From Aliidongia dinghuensis (GTDB lineage: Bacteria > Pseudomonadota > Alphaproteobacteria > ATCC43930 > CGMCC-115725), in assembly GCF_014643535.1 (NCBI RefSeq), contig NZ_BMJQ01000016.1, positions 1 through 64,000 on the forward strand: a stretch of 64,000 nucleotides of DNA. Reading direction: 5' to 3'. The notes under the pieces are model-generated. The model saw only the letters and a list, made by a program, of their open reading frames with translations. It did no database searches and was not told where the DNA came from. Below, piece after piece: positions 32,435 to 40,640 of the stretch. How positions within the stretch are numbered: the first letter of the stretch is position 1; each line of letters starts with the position of its first letter. Made by a program: the position numbers and the translations under genes.

Positions 32435-34765
32435 ATGCGAAGCAACTGGACTTTGGTCGCGGCGGGGGTCAAGGCGGGGCTCTGCGCGACCGCGGTCGTC
32501 GAGGCGGCGTGGGCGGCCGACGGACAGGCAGCCGGCAATTCGACGGAAGAGATCATCGTGACCGGCACCCGCGCCGCGGGGCGTACGGCGCTCACCTCGT
32601 CCGCCCCGGTCGATGTGATCGATGCCGAACGGCTCGATGAAACCGGCTACCAGGATCTGGGCCGTGCGCTTGAGTTCGCCGAGCCTTCGGTGAATTTCCC
32701 CCGCGCACAGACGACACCCTCCTCGGCCAATACCCGGCCGATTACGCTCCGCGGCCTGTCGCCGGACGAGGTACTGGTCCTGGTCGACGGCAAGCGCTGG
32801 CACACGTCCGCCGTCATCAACACGAACTTCGCCGTCGGCCGCGGCTCGGCGCCGTTCGATCTCAGCACGATCCCGATCTCGGCGATCGACCATATCGAGA
32901 TCCTGCGCGACGGGGCGGCTGCGCAATACGGTTCCGATGCGATCGCCGGCGTCATCAACATCATCCTGAAGTCGAACGATGCCGGCGGCTTCGCCGAGAG
33001 CCAGGCCGGCATCACTCAGGCGGGCGACGGCAAGAACATCGACGGCGCGTTCAACCAGGGTTTCGCGCTCGGACAGGGCGGCCATATTACGGTCTCGGGC
33101 GAGGCCGGCTATCAGGAGAACACCAACCGCGCCGCCGTCGACCAGCGCTTCGGCCGGGTCACCTACAGCATCGGCGCGCCGGAGCAGATCGACACCAACC
33201 TCGCGATTTCTGCGGCCTATCCGCTCGGCGGCAATGCGAGCGAGCTCTACGGCAACCTGCTGGCCTCGCGCAAGGACAGCACCAGCGCCGTGACGTTCGG
33301 CGTGCCGGGCACATCGCCGCTTTACCCGAACGGCTTCCAGCCCAAGGTCAACCCCCTGCTGTGGGACGTCGGCAGCACGATCGGCGTGCGCGGCCCGCTC
33401 GCGGGGACCATCACTTATGACCTCAGCAACACGTTCGGCTATTCGAGCGCCGACTTCACGGTGCGCGACACGGCGAACGCGTCGCTCGGTCTCGCGAGCC
33501 CGACGACCTTCGACGCGGGCTCGGCGACCTATCTCGAAGATGTGACCAACTTCACCGCCAACCGCCCGCTGCCCGAGCTGCTGGCTGGCGGCAACCTGGC
33601 CGTGGGTGCCGAATATCGCCACGAGGTCTACCAGCTCGGCCGCGGCGCGCCACAGTCTTTCGCGGGCAGCGGCGCGCTCGGATTTCCGGGCTTCAATCCA
33701 CGCATCCCGGTCGACAATGCGCGCGATGCCGGCGCCGGTTTCATCGATCTTGAGCTGAAGCCGCTCGCTTGGCTCACCCTCGGCGGCGCCGGACGCTACG
33801 ACCATTACGGCGACTTCGGCGGGGCGCCGACCTGGAAGGCGACCGCGCGCGCCGAGGCGACGGACTGGCTGGCGTTCCGCGCCTCGGCCAGCACTGGCTT
33901 CCGCGCCCCGTCGCTGCAGCAGGAATTCTACAGCTCGATCACCACGGTCGCGAACGGCGCCAACAAGAGCCTGGTCAACGTCGGCACGTTCCAGGTGGGC
34001 GATCCGGTCGCCCGCGCGCTGGGTGCGGAGCCGCTGAAGCCCGAGAAATCCCGCGACTATACGGCCGGCGTGGTGGTGACGCCGTCCACCCGCTTTTCGA
34101 TCACCGCCGATCTCTTCCGCACGGACATCGACGACCGGATCGCGCTCAGCGACGCGCTGAGCGGACAGGCCGTGACGGCAGCCTTGGCCGGCGCCGGCAT
34201 CAGGAACGTTCAGCAGGTTGCCTATTTCACCAATGCGCTCGACACGCGCACCCAGGGCTACGACATCACGGCGCGTTACGCCGGCGACATCGACGACGAG
34301 ACGCAATACAACCTGTCGCTGGGCTACGAGCGCTCGCCGACCAGCATCCGTGGCCTCGCCCAGAATTCGGTGCTGCCGCACCTGGCGCTGATCGGTGTGC
34401 ATGCCCGCACCCTGCTGACCGAGGCGCAGCCACGCGACAAGCTCACCGGCGAGCTGACGCTCGACCACGGCCCCTACGACGGCGTTCTGTCCGTCACGCG
34501 CTACGGCAAATATATCGACGCGCCGATCCTCGACCCGCAGAGCTTCAGCGCCAAGACGATCGTCGATCTCCAGGGCTCTGTGCGTGTCGCAGACCGGGTA
34601 ACGGTGACGCTCGGCATCCTCAATCTGGGCGATGTCTATCCGGACAAGCTGCAGGAGGTGGCGATCGCCTACAAATCCTTCGGCAACAGCTTCGTCTACG
34701 GCGAGGAATCGCCCTGGGGCACCGACGGCCGCGCCTTCTTCGCCCGCGTGAGGGTGCGGCTGTGA
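32435..34765 (+). CDS. TonB-dependent outer membrane receptor
   Basis: A 776-residue receptor. The signal peptide (about 1-28) is followed by a TonB-box-like EEIIVTGTR, a plug domain (about 50-165) with TLRGLSPDEVLVLVDGKRW and the closing DGAAAQYGSDAIAGVINIIL, and then a beta barrel. The last residues, ARVRVRL, end in Leu instead of the usual aromatic. The start is ATG 32435; a start at 32423 is possible. It is coupled to a phosphoesterase gene by a 4-bp overlap, which suggests that its ligand carries a phosphate ester. Confidence 0.92.
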   Translation: MRSNWTLVAAGVKAGLCATAVVEAAWAADGQAAGNSTEEIIVTGTRAAGRTALTSSAPVDVIDAERLDETGYQDLGRALEFAEPSVNFPRAQTTPSSANTRPITLRGLSPDEVLVLVDGKRWHTSAVINTNFAVGRGSAPFDLSTIPISAIDHIEILRDGAAAQYGSDAIAGVINIILKSNDAGGFAESQAGITQAGDGKNIDGAFNQGFALGQGGHITVSGEAGYQENTNRAAVDQRFGRVTYSIGAPEQIDTNLAISAAYPLGGNASELYGNLLASRKDSTSAVTFGVPGTSPLYPNGFQPKVNPLLWDVGSTIGVRGPLAGTITYDLSNTFGYSSADFTVRDTANASLGLASPTTFDAGSATYLEDVTNFTANRPLPELLAGGNLAVGAEYRHEVYQLGRGAPQSFAGSGALGFPGFNPRIPVDNARDAGAGFIDLELKPLAWLTLGGAGRYDHYGDFGGAPTWKATARAEATDWLAFRASASTGFRAPSLQQEFYSSITTVANGANKSLVNVGTFQVGDPVARALGAEPLKPEKSRDYTAGVVVTPSTRFSITADLFRTDIDDRIALSDALSGQAVTAALAGAGIRNVQQVAYFTNALDTRTQGYDITARYAGDIDDETQYNLSLGYERSPTSIRGLAQNSVLPHLALIGVHARTLLTEAQPRDKLTGELTLDHGPYDGVLSVTRYGKYIDAPILDPQSFSAKTIVDLQGSVRVADRVTVTLGILNLGDVYPDKLQEVAIAYKSFGNSFVYGEESPWGTDGRAFFARVRVRL

Positions 34766-35619
34766 GGATCGCGCTCGTTACCGATACGCACCTCGCTCCG
34801 CGCGCCGCGGCCTTCGCCCAGAACTGGCGCGCGGTCCGGGACTGGATTGCCGAGATGGCGCCCGACCTCATCGTGCATCTGGGCGACATCACGGCCGATG
34901 GTGCCGGCGACGCGAGCGAGCTTGCCGCCGCGATCGAGAGCTTCGCCGGCCTCGGCCTGCCGGTCCGCTTTCTGCCGGGCAATCACGATATCGGCGACAA
35001 CCCTTCGGCGCCCGATCAGCCGAGCGCCCACCCGCTCGACCCGGCCCGGCTCGCGGAATATCGCCGGATCTTCGGTCCGGACCGCTGGGCGTTCGAGGCG
35101 GAGGGCTGGCAGATCATCGGCCTCAATGCGCAGCTGTTCGGCACCGCCAGCCAGGAGGAAGCGGCACAGTTCGACTGGTTCGGCTCGACCTTGGCCGGCC
35201 ATCGCGGCCCGCTCGGCCTGCTGCTGCACAAGCCGCTGTTCCGCGACGGCCCCGACGACCGGGAAGTGCACGAGCGCTATGTACCGGACCGGCCGCGGCG
35301 TCGTCTGCTGGACGCGCTCGCCGGGCGGGACCTGCGCTTCGTCGCCGCTGGCCACACTCATCAGGCACGCGAGCATCATTGCGCCGGCGTTGAACATGTC
35401 TGGGCACCCTCGACCGCCTTCTGCATCCCCGACGCCCTGCAGGAGCCGATCGGGCAGAAGATCGTCGGCACGATGCTGCTGCATCTGGCGCCCGGGACCC
35501 ATCGGTTCGAGCTGGTACGCCCGGCGGGCCTGGCCCGGCACAACCTGCTCGACCATCCCGAAACCTATCCGATCGTGGCCGAGATCCGCGCGCGGCTCGG
35601 TGCGGCGGCGCACTTGTGA
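34762..35619 (+). CDS. Metallophosphoesterase (calcineurin-like, CpdA-like)
   Basis: A 285-residue phosphoesterase with all metal-ligand blocks: D8-x-H10 (VTDTHL), HLGDI, GNHD, LLLHKP and AGHTHQ. No signal peptide is present, so it acts in the cytoplasm. Relatives hydrolyse cyclic nucleotides or glycerophosphodiesters. The GTG start at 34762 overlaps the receptor stop (GTGA). With receptor and MFS permease it suggests that an imported phosphoester is cleaved inside the cell. Confidence 0.85.
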   Translation: MRIALVTDTHLAPRAAAFAQNWRAVRDWIAEMAPDLIVHLGDITADGAGDASELAAAIESFAGLGLPVRFLPGNHDIGDNPSAPDQPSAHPLDPARLAEYRRIFGPDRWAFEAEGWQIIGLNAQLFGTASQEEAAQFDWFGSTLAGHRGPLGLLLHKPLFRDGPDDREVHERYVPDRPRRRLLDALAGRDLRFVAAGHTHQAREHHCAGVEHVWAPSTAFCIPDALQEPIGQKIVGTMLLHLAPGTHRFELVRPAGLARHNLLDHPETYPIVAEIRARLGAAAHL

Positions 35620-35633
35620 GACGGAGGCAGCCC

Positions 35634-37001
35634 ATGGCGGAACTCGACGACACGGGGGCGACCGTCGCGACAGGGGCGATCGTCGCGACAACGGCGGAGC
35701 CGAGCCGCGCCTACGCCTGGTACGCGGTCGGCGTCCTGGTCCTGGCCTATGCCTTCTCATTCCTCGACCGCCAGGTGCTGAGCCTGCTGGTCGAGCCGAT
35801 CAAGCGCGACCTAGGACTCAGCGACACCGAGATCAGCCTGCTGCAGGGCTTCAGCTTCGCGCTGTTCAATGCGCTGGGCGGCCTGCCGATCGGGCGCCTC
35901 GTCGATACCGGCCGGCGGATGACCATCATCCCGATCGGCATCGCGTTCTGGAGCCTGGCAACCGCCGGCTGCGGGCTCGTGCGCGGCTTCGCGGGCCTGC
36001 TGCTCTGCCGCATGGCGGTCGGCGTCGGTGAGGCAAGCCTGACGCCGTCGGCCTATTCCGTCATCGCCGACGCCGTGCCGCGGAAGCGGCTCGGCCTGGC
36101 CCTCGGCATCTTCAGCATGGGCGTCCATCTCGGCGCCGGCCTCGCCTTCGTCCTGGGCGGCGCCCTCGTCGCATCCCTGTCGACGGGCGGCGGGCCGGAT
36201 TGGCCCCTCGTCGGCCGGTTGCATCCCTGGCAAGCGACGTTCGTGGTGGTCGGCCTGCCGGGACTGCTGGTCGCGGCCTGGACCGCGACGCTACGCGAGC
36301 CGGCCCGACGTGGTGCCGGCCCGACGCCCCTGCCGCTCCGCGAGGTGCTCGCCTATTTCCGGGCCAACGCCCGGTCGCTCACGGCACTCATGCTCTGCGC
36401 CGCCTTCGCGTCGATGACGTCCTATGGCGTCACGGCCTGGAGCCCGAGCTTCCTCGTCCGGACCTTCGGCTGGAGCATTGCCGAGGCCGGCCGGTCCTAC
36501 GGCGCGATCGTCATCGTCTGCGGCATGCTGGGCGTCGTTGCCGGCGGTCTCGCGGGCGATCGTCTCGTCGCGCGCGGCGTTCGCAATGGCCGGCTGATGG
36601 TCATGGCGGCGGCGAGCGCTTGCGCCCTGCCCTTCACCGTTGCGGCCCCGCTAATGAGCGATCCGACGACGGCGCTCCTGCTGATGGCACCGGCGACCTT
36701 CCTTGGCACGGTGACAATCGGCACCGGGCCGGCGGCCTTGCAGGAGATACTGCCGAACCGCATGCGCGGCCTCGGCACCTCGCTCGCGGTGCTCGTCGTC
36801 AACCTGATCGGCCTCGGTCTCGGGCCGACCTTGATCGCGCTCATGACGGATTACGTCATCGGCGACGAAACCCAGCTTAGATATTCGCTTGCCCTGGTCC
36901 CGCTCGCGACGCTGACGCTGTCCGCCGCCTGCGGTCTTGCCGCCTTGAAGCCCTACCTCCGAAGCCGCGCTCTGCTCGACGGCTTCGGGGCCGGGTCGTA
37001 G
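35634..37001 (+). CDS. MFS transporter (Spinster-like)
   Basis: A 455-residue permease with 12 predicted membrane helices. The first helix ends in AYAFSFLDRQVLSLL, and the loop 2-3 motif is GRLVDTGRRM, both typical of the Spinster-like group often found beside TonB receptors. The N-terminal ~25 residues hold a short tandem (ATVATGAIVATTA) from a GTCGCGACA DNA repeat. The start is ATG 35634 with GGAGG 7-11 nt upstream. It lies 14 bp after the phosphoesterase and ends 3 bp from a convergent gene. Confidence 0.9.
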   Translation: MAELDDTGATVATGAIVATTAEPSRAYAWYAVGVLVLAYAFSFLDRQVLSLLVEPIKRDLGLSDTEISLLQGFSFALFNALGGLPIGRLVDTGRRMTIIPIGIAFWSLATAGCGLVRGFAGLLLCRMAVGVGEASLTPSAYSVIADAVPRKRLGLALGIFSMGVHLGAGLAFVLGGALVASLSTGGGPDWPLVGRLHPWQATFVVVGLPGLLVAAWTATLREPARRGAGPTPLPLREVLAYFRANARSLTALMLCAAFASMTSYGVTAWSPSFLVRTFGWSIAEAGRSYGAIVIVCGMLGVVAGGLAGDRLVARGVRNGRLMVMAAASACALPFTVAAPLMSDPTTALLLMAPATFLGTVTIGTGPAALQEILPNRMRGLGTSLAVLVVNLIGLGLGPTLIALMTDYVIGDETQLRYSLALVPLATLTLSAACGLAALKPYLRSRALLDGFGAGS

Positions 37002-37004
37002 AGA

Positions 37005-38246
37005 CTACCGGGCGCGCCGGTTGGCGACGCTCAGCACCGCCTGCAGCAGCACGTTGGCGCCGGCCGTCGCATCAGCCGCGGTGATGCTCTCGGCCTCGTT
37101 GTGGCTGATGCCGTCCGCGCAGGGCACGAACACCATGGCGGTCGGCGTCACGGCGGCCAGATGAGCGGCGTCGTGCCCGGCGCCGCTCACGATGTCGCGA
37201 TGGCCAAAACCGCCGGCCTCGGCCGCGGCGCGCACGGCGGCGATGCAATCCTGATCGAAGCGCACGGCGGGCGCCGCCCAGGTCGCGTCGAACCGGACCT
37301 CGATCCCCAGGTCCTGGGCAATCTCGGCCGCCACCGCACGGAACGCCGCCTCCATCCGGTCGAGCGCCGCATCGTCCGGGTGGCGCAGGTCGATGGTGGC
37401 CGCTGCCGTGCCCGGCACGACATTGGGCGAGCCCGGACCGACCTCGACCACGCCGATGGTCGCGACCGCGCCGCCGCCCTCGTCGCGCGCGATCCGGTCG
37501 AGTGCCACCGCGAAGCGGGCCAGGCCCTGGAACGCGTCGTGCCGATGGCTCATGGGCGTTGTGCCGGCGTGGCTGTCCTGGCCGGTGATCGAGAACTTGT
37601 ACCAGCGGATGCCCTGCACGCCGGTCACGACGCCGATCGTCTTTTCTTCGGCCTCGAGGATCGGTCCCTGCTCGATATGCAGCTCGAAGAAGGCGGCGAG
37701 CGGATGGTCGCCGCACGGTGTCTCACCGGCGAAGCCGATGCGCTCGAGCTCTTCGCCGAACAGCTTGCCGTCCCGATCCGGGCGGGCGAGCGCATAGTCG
37801 AGCTCGAACCGGCCGGCGAAGACGCCCGACGCGAGCATGGCCGGGGCGAAGCGCGCGCCCTCCTCGTTCGTCCAGTTGATGAGTTCGATCGGCGCCTCGG
37901 TCTCATAGCCGGCGTCGTTGAGCGTACGGATGAGTTCGAGCCCGGCCAGCACGCCCAGGATGCCGTCGAATTTGCCGCCGGTCGGCTGCGTGTCGAGATG
38001 ACTGCCGACCGCGACCGGCGGCAGTGACGGATCGCGCCCCGGCCGGCGCGCGAAGATGTTGCCCATCCGGTCGATCGTGACGGCGCAGCCCGCCTCCTTG
38101 GCCCAGGCGATCAGCTTGTGGCGCACCTCGGCATCGAGATCGGTCAGCGCCTGGCGATTGATGCCGCCCTTGGGCGTGCCGCCGATTTCGGCCGTTTCCA
38201 TGAGGGTGCGCCAGAGCCGGGCACCGTCGATCCGCAAATTGTCCAT
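37005..38246 (-). CDS. M20-family amidase (N-carbamoyl-L-amino acid hydrolase/allantoate amidohydrolase type)
   Basis: A 413-residue binuclear metal hydrolase. Metal ligands appear in GSHLDTQPTGG (His83), FDG (Asp94) and NWTNEEGARF (Glu128/129). The dimerisation domain has GQDSHAGTTPM, and the C-terminal part has SGAGHDAAHLA and SHNEAE. The family hydrolyses N-carbamoyl amino acids, beta-ureidopropionate or allantoate; the exact substrate cannot be told. It is convergent with the MFS gene and 6 bp upstream of the lipoprotein gene on the same strand. Confidence 0.9.
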   Translation of the reverse strand: MDNLRIDGARLWRTLMETAEIGGTPKGGINRQALTDLDAEVRHKLIAWAKEAGCAVTIDRMGNIFARRPGRDPSLPPVAVGSHLDTQPTGGKFDGILGVLAGLELIRTLNDAGYETEAPIELINWTNEEGARFAPAMLASGVFAGRFELDYALARPDRDGKLFGEELERIGFAGETPCGDHPLAAFFELHIEQGPILEAEEKTIGVVTGVQGIRWYKFSITGQDSHAGTTPMSHRHDAFQGLARFAVALDRIARDEGGGAVATIGVVEVGPGSPNVVPGTAAATIDLRHPDDAALDRMEAAFRAVAAEIAQDLGIEVRFDATWAAPAVRFDQDCIAAVRAAAEAGGFGHRDIVSGAGHDAAHLAAVTPTAMVFVPCADGISHNEAESITAADATAGANVLLQAVLSVANRRAR

Positions 38247-38252
38247 GAGACC

Positions 38253-38969
38253 TCAGCTTTTCGGGGTGGTGGGTTGCTGCTGCCAGGGCAGCGGCGCCGG
38301 TGCCGGCGCCGATCCGGGAACTGGCGCCCCAGGAACCGGCGCCACGGTCGGGCCGGCAGCGGGCGACGGCGGAGCCGCGACGCCACCGTCGGCGCCGGGG
38401 TAGGTCCGGCGCAGCTGCTGGATCGCGTCCGCCGCGTCATAGTCGCCGGGCTTCAGATCGTTCGACAGCGCCACCGCCAGCTTGACCTCAACTTGGACCG
38501 AGGTCTCCGGCGGATTGTAATAGGCGCCACCCCAGCCGTAGGGCGGACGGTGCCAGCCCCAATAGGGCCCCGGGCCCCAGGGGCCAGGGCCCCACGGCCC
38601 GTCCCACGGGTCGTCATAGTAGCCGGCACGTTGCTGAATGTCGGAATTCGACCGCGTGTCGGCGACGGAGAAGCCGCGATAGCCTTGTGCCTGCGCGATC
38701 TGGGCGGCACGCCAGATCGCCATGTCGAAGGCGAGCGACTTACCCATGCGCTCGGTCGGGCTCTGGTCGAAGCGATAGCCGTAGCCCTGCTGGGCCGGCG
38801 CCACATAGCTCACCTCGTACCGCCCATCCGGGAGCCGGATATCCGAATAGCCGAAGCTGCGCGCGACATCGACCGGCGTCAGCAACGGATAGGTGGGCTG
38901 GGCGGCACAGGCCGCCAGCAGAAGGCCAAGCGCGCCGAGCAGAGCGCCCGCCGCAGAGCGTGAAAACAT
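38253..38969 (-). CDS. DUF4136-like lipoprotein
   Basis: A 238-residue lipoprotein. The signal ends in the lipobox LAAC (Cys21). The folded part (about 25-185) carries a CC0125/DUF4136-like pattern (SYVAPAQQGYGYR, DMAIWRAAQIAQAQGYRGF). In its middle is a Gly/Pro/Trp-rich loop (WDGPWGPGPWGPGPYWGWH). The tail is Pro/Ala rich. The start at 38969 has AAGGACG upstream. Function is unknown, probably periplasmic or outer membrane. Confidence 0.75.
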   Translation of the reverse strand: MFSRSAAGALLGALGLLLAACAAQPTYPLLTPVDVARSFGYSDIRLPDGRYEVSYVAPAQQGYGYRFDQSPTERMGKSLAFDMAIWRAAQIAQAQGYRGFSVADTRSNSDIQQRAGYYDDPWDGPWGPGPWGPGPYWGWHRPPYGWGGAYYNPPETSVQVEVKLAVALSNDLKPGDYDAADAIQQLRRTYPGADGGVAAPPSPAAGPTVAPVPGAPVPGSAPAPAPLPWQQQPTTPKS

Positions 38970-39044
38970 GGTGACGTCCTTCGCGAAGACCGCAACTCCC
39001 GACAATCAAACGATTATGCGTCGGCTCTGGACATCCCGCGAGCG

Positions 39045-40430
39045 TTATTCGACGAACGCCGGTTGCGGCGGCCGGTCGCCCCACTCGGCCCCGATGCGCG
39101 GGTAGAACCAGGCGAGACAGATGCCGCGCACCGCCATGAACAGCGCATAGGCGCCCCACAGCCCGTGGTTGCCGGCGATCGGCATCAGCGCGAACGCCGC
39201 CGCGAGGAACGCCGCGAGCGAGACCACCATGCCGTTACGCAGTTCCCGGGCGCGCGTGGCGCCGATGAAGATGCCGTCGAACTGGAAGCCCCAGACCGAG
39301 ACAACCGGCAGCACGATCGCCCAGGGCAGATAATCGCGAGCGATCGCCCGCACCACTGCCTGATTGGTCAGGCCATCGATGACCATGGGTCCAGCCGCGA
39401 GATAGGCGAGGGAGAAGCCGGCGGCGCTCAGCACCGCCCAGAACATCGAGATCCGGCTCGCCGCGCGGAGCGACGAGCGATCCCGCGCGCCGACCGCGAC
39501 GCCGACCAGGGCCTCAGCGGCATAGGCGAAGCCGTCGAGGCCGAAGGACGTGAAGGTCTGGAAATTGAGAAGCACGGCATTGCCGGCGAGCACCGTGTCG
39601 CCGAGCCCCGCACCCAGCCGCGCGAAGAGGCTCGTGACGCCGATCAGGCAGGCCGTGCGCAGGAAGATGTCGCGGTTGATGCCGAACAGCCGCACGAGCG
39701 GCGCCCGGGCCCAGAGCACCGACGGCTCGAACGGCGGCAGGCCATGCGGCCGGAGCCGCCAGAGCACGCCGAGACCGATCACGAGGCCGAGCCCATCGGC
39801 CATCGCGGTCGCGGCCCCGATGCCGGCAACGCCCAGCCCGAGGCCATAGACGAGCCCGATCGCGAGCACCATGTTGAAAAAATTGAGCAGGAGCTGCAGC
39901 CCGAAGCCGAGCTTCGCCCGCTGCGTGCCGAGCAGGTAGCCCAGCACCACGGAATTGGCGAGCGCCGCCGGCGCCGACCAGATGCGGGTATCGCAATAGG
40001 CCCGCGCGGCTTCCGTGACCGCAGCACTGCCGCCCAGGAGATCGAGCGCGCCGTCGATCAGCGGGTGCCGGAGCATGAGGATTGCGAGCCCCAGCAGGAT
40101 CGCCAGGAACAGGGCCCGCAGCTGGACGAGGCGCATTTCTTCGGCGTTGCCGGCACCGAGCGCTTGCGCCACGAGCCCCGTCGTCGCCATGCGCAGGAAG
40201 CCCAGGCCCCAAATCATCGCGTTGAAGAACAGGCCGCCCAAGGCCACGCCGCCGAGGCTCGCCTGGTCCGGCAGATGCCCCGCAACCGCCGTATCGACCG
40301 CCGATAGCAGCGGAACCGACAGATTCGCCAGCACGATCGGCAGGGCGAGCACCACGATGCGGCGATGCCAACCGGGTGTCGGCCCGGCCATGCAGCCGTC
40401 AGCGTTGACTCGTGCCGTCGCTTTCCCCAT
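39045..40430 (-). CDS. MATE family efflux transporter (DinF-like)
   Basis: A 461-residue MATE protein with 12 predicted membrane helices in two similar halves. It has LPIVLANLSVPLLSAVDTAV in the first helix and a GLDGFAYAAEALVGVAVGA segment at the start of the second half, both characteristic of the DinF branch. It exports drugs or metabolites with Na+ or H+ antiport. The start is ATG 40430 with GAGGGCGG 8 nt upstream; an in-frame ATG at 40391 is an alternative. Confidence 0.9.
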   Translation of the reverse strand: MGKATARVNADGCMAGPTPGWHRRIVVLALPIVLANLSVPLLSAVDTAVAGHLPDQASLGGVALGGLFFNAMIWGLGFLRMATTGLVAQALGAGNAEEMRLVQLRALFLAILLGLAILMLRHPLIDGALDLLGGSAAVTEAARAYCDTRIWSAPAALANSVVLGYLLGTQRAKLGFGLQLLLNFFNMVLAIGLVYGLGLGVAGIGAATAMADGLGLVIGLGVLWRLRPHGLPPFEPSVLWARAPLVRLFGINRDIFLRTACLIGVTSLFARLGAGLGDTVLAGNAVLLNFQTFTSFGLDGFAYAAEALVGVAVGARDRSSLRAASRISMFWAVLSAAGFSLAYLAAGPMVIDGLTNQAVVRAIARDYLPWAIVLPVVSVWGFQFDGIFIGATRARELRNGMVVSLAAFLAAAFALMPIAGNHGLWGAYALFMAVRGICLAWFYPRIGAEWGDRPPQPAFVE

Positions 40431-40640
40431 CGTGCCGCCGCCCTCGTGAAACGGGGCCCAACCCCGCGTGCGCTTCCTGGCGTCCGGGCGCCGTCGTCAA
40501 ACCGCGGCGCGCTCCGCGAGCGGGCGGCCGGTTCACCGCCGATCATGAACGCCCTCAAGCAGGATCGACCGAAATAACACCGCTATCGTTTATTGCCCCG
40601 GGACCCATGCGCTTTCCAAACGGGGAATCGACATGGGGCC

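Noticed and set aside
32054..34468. 804-aa minus-strand open frame over the TonB receptor
   Set aside because: Antisense to a receptor with clear plug motifs; no recognisable domain.
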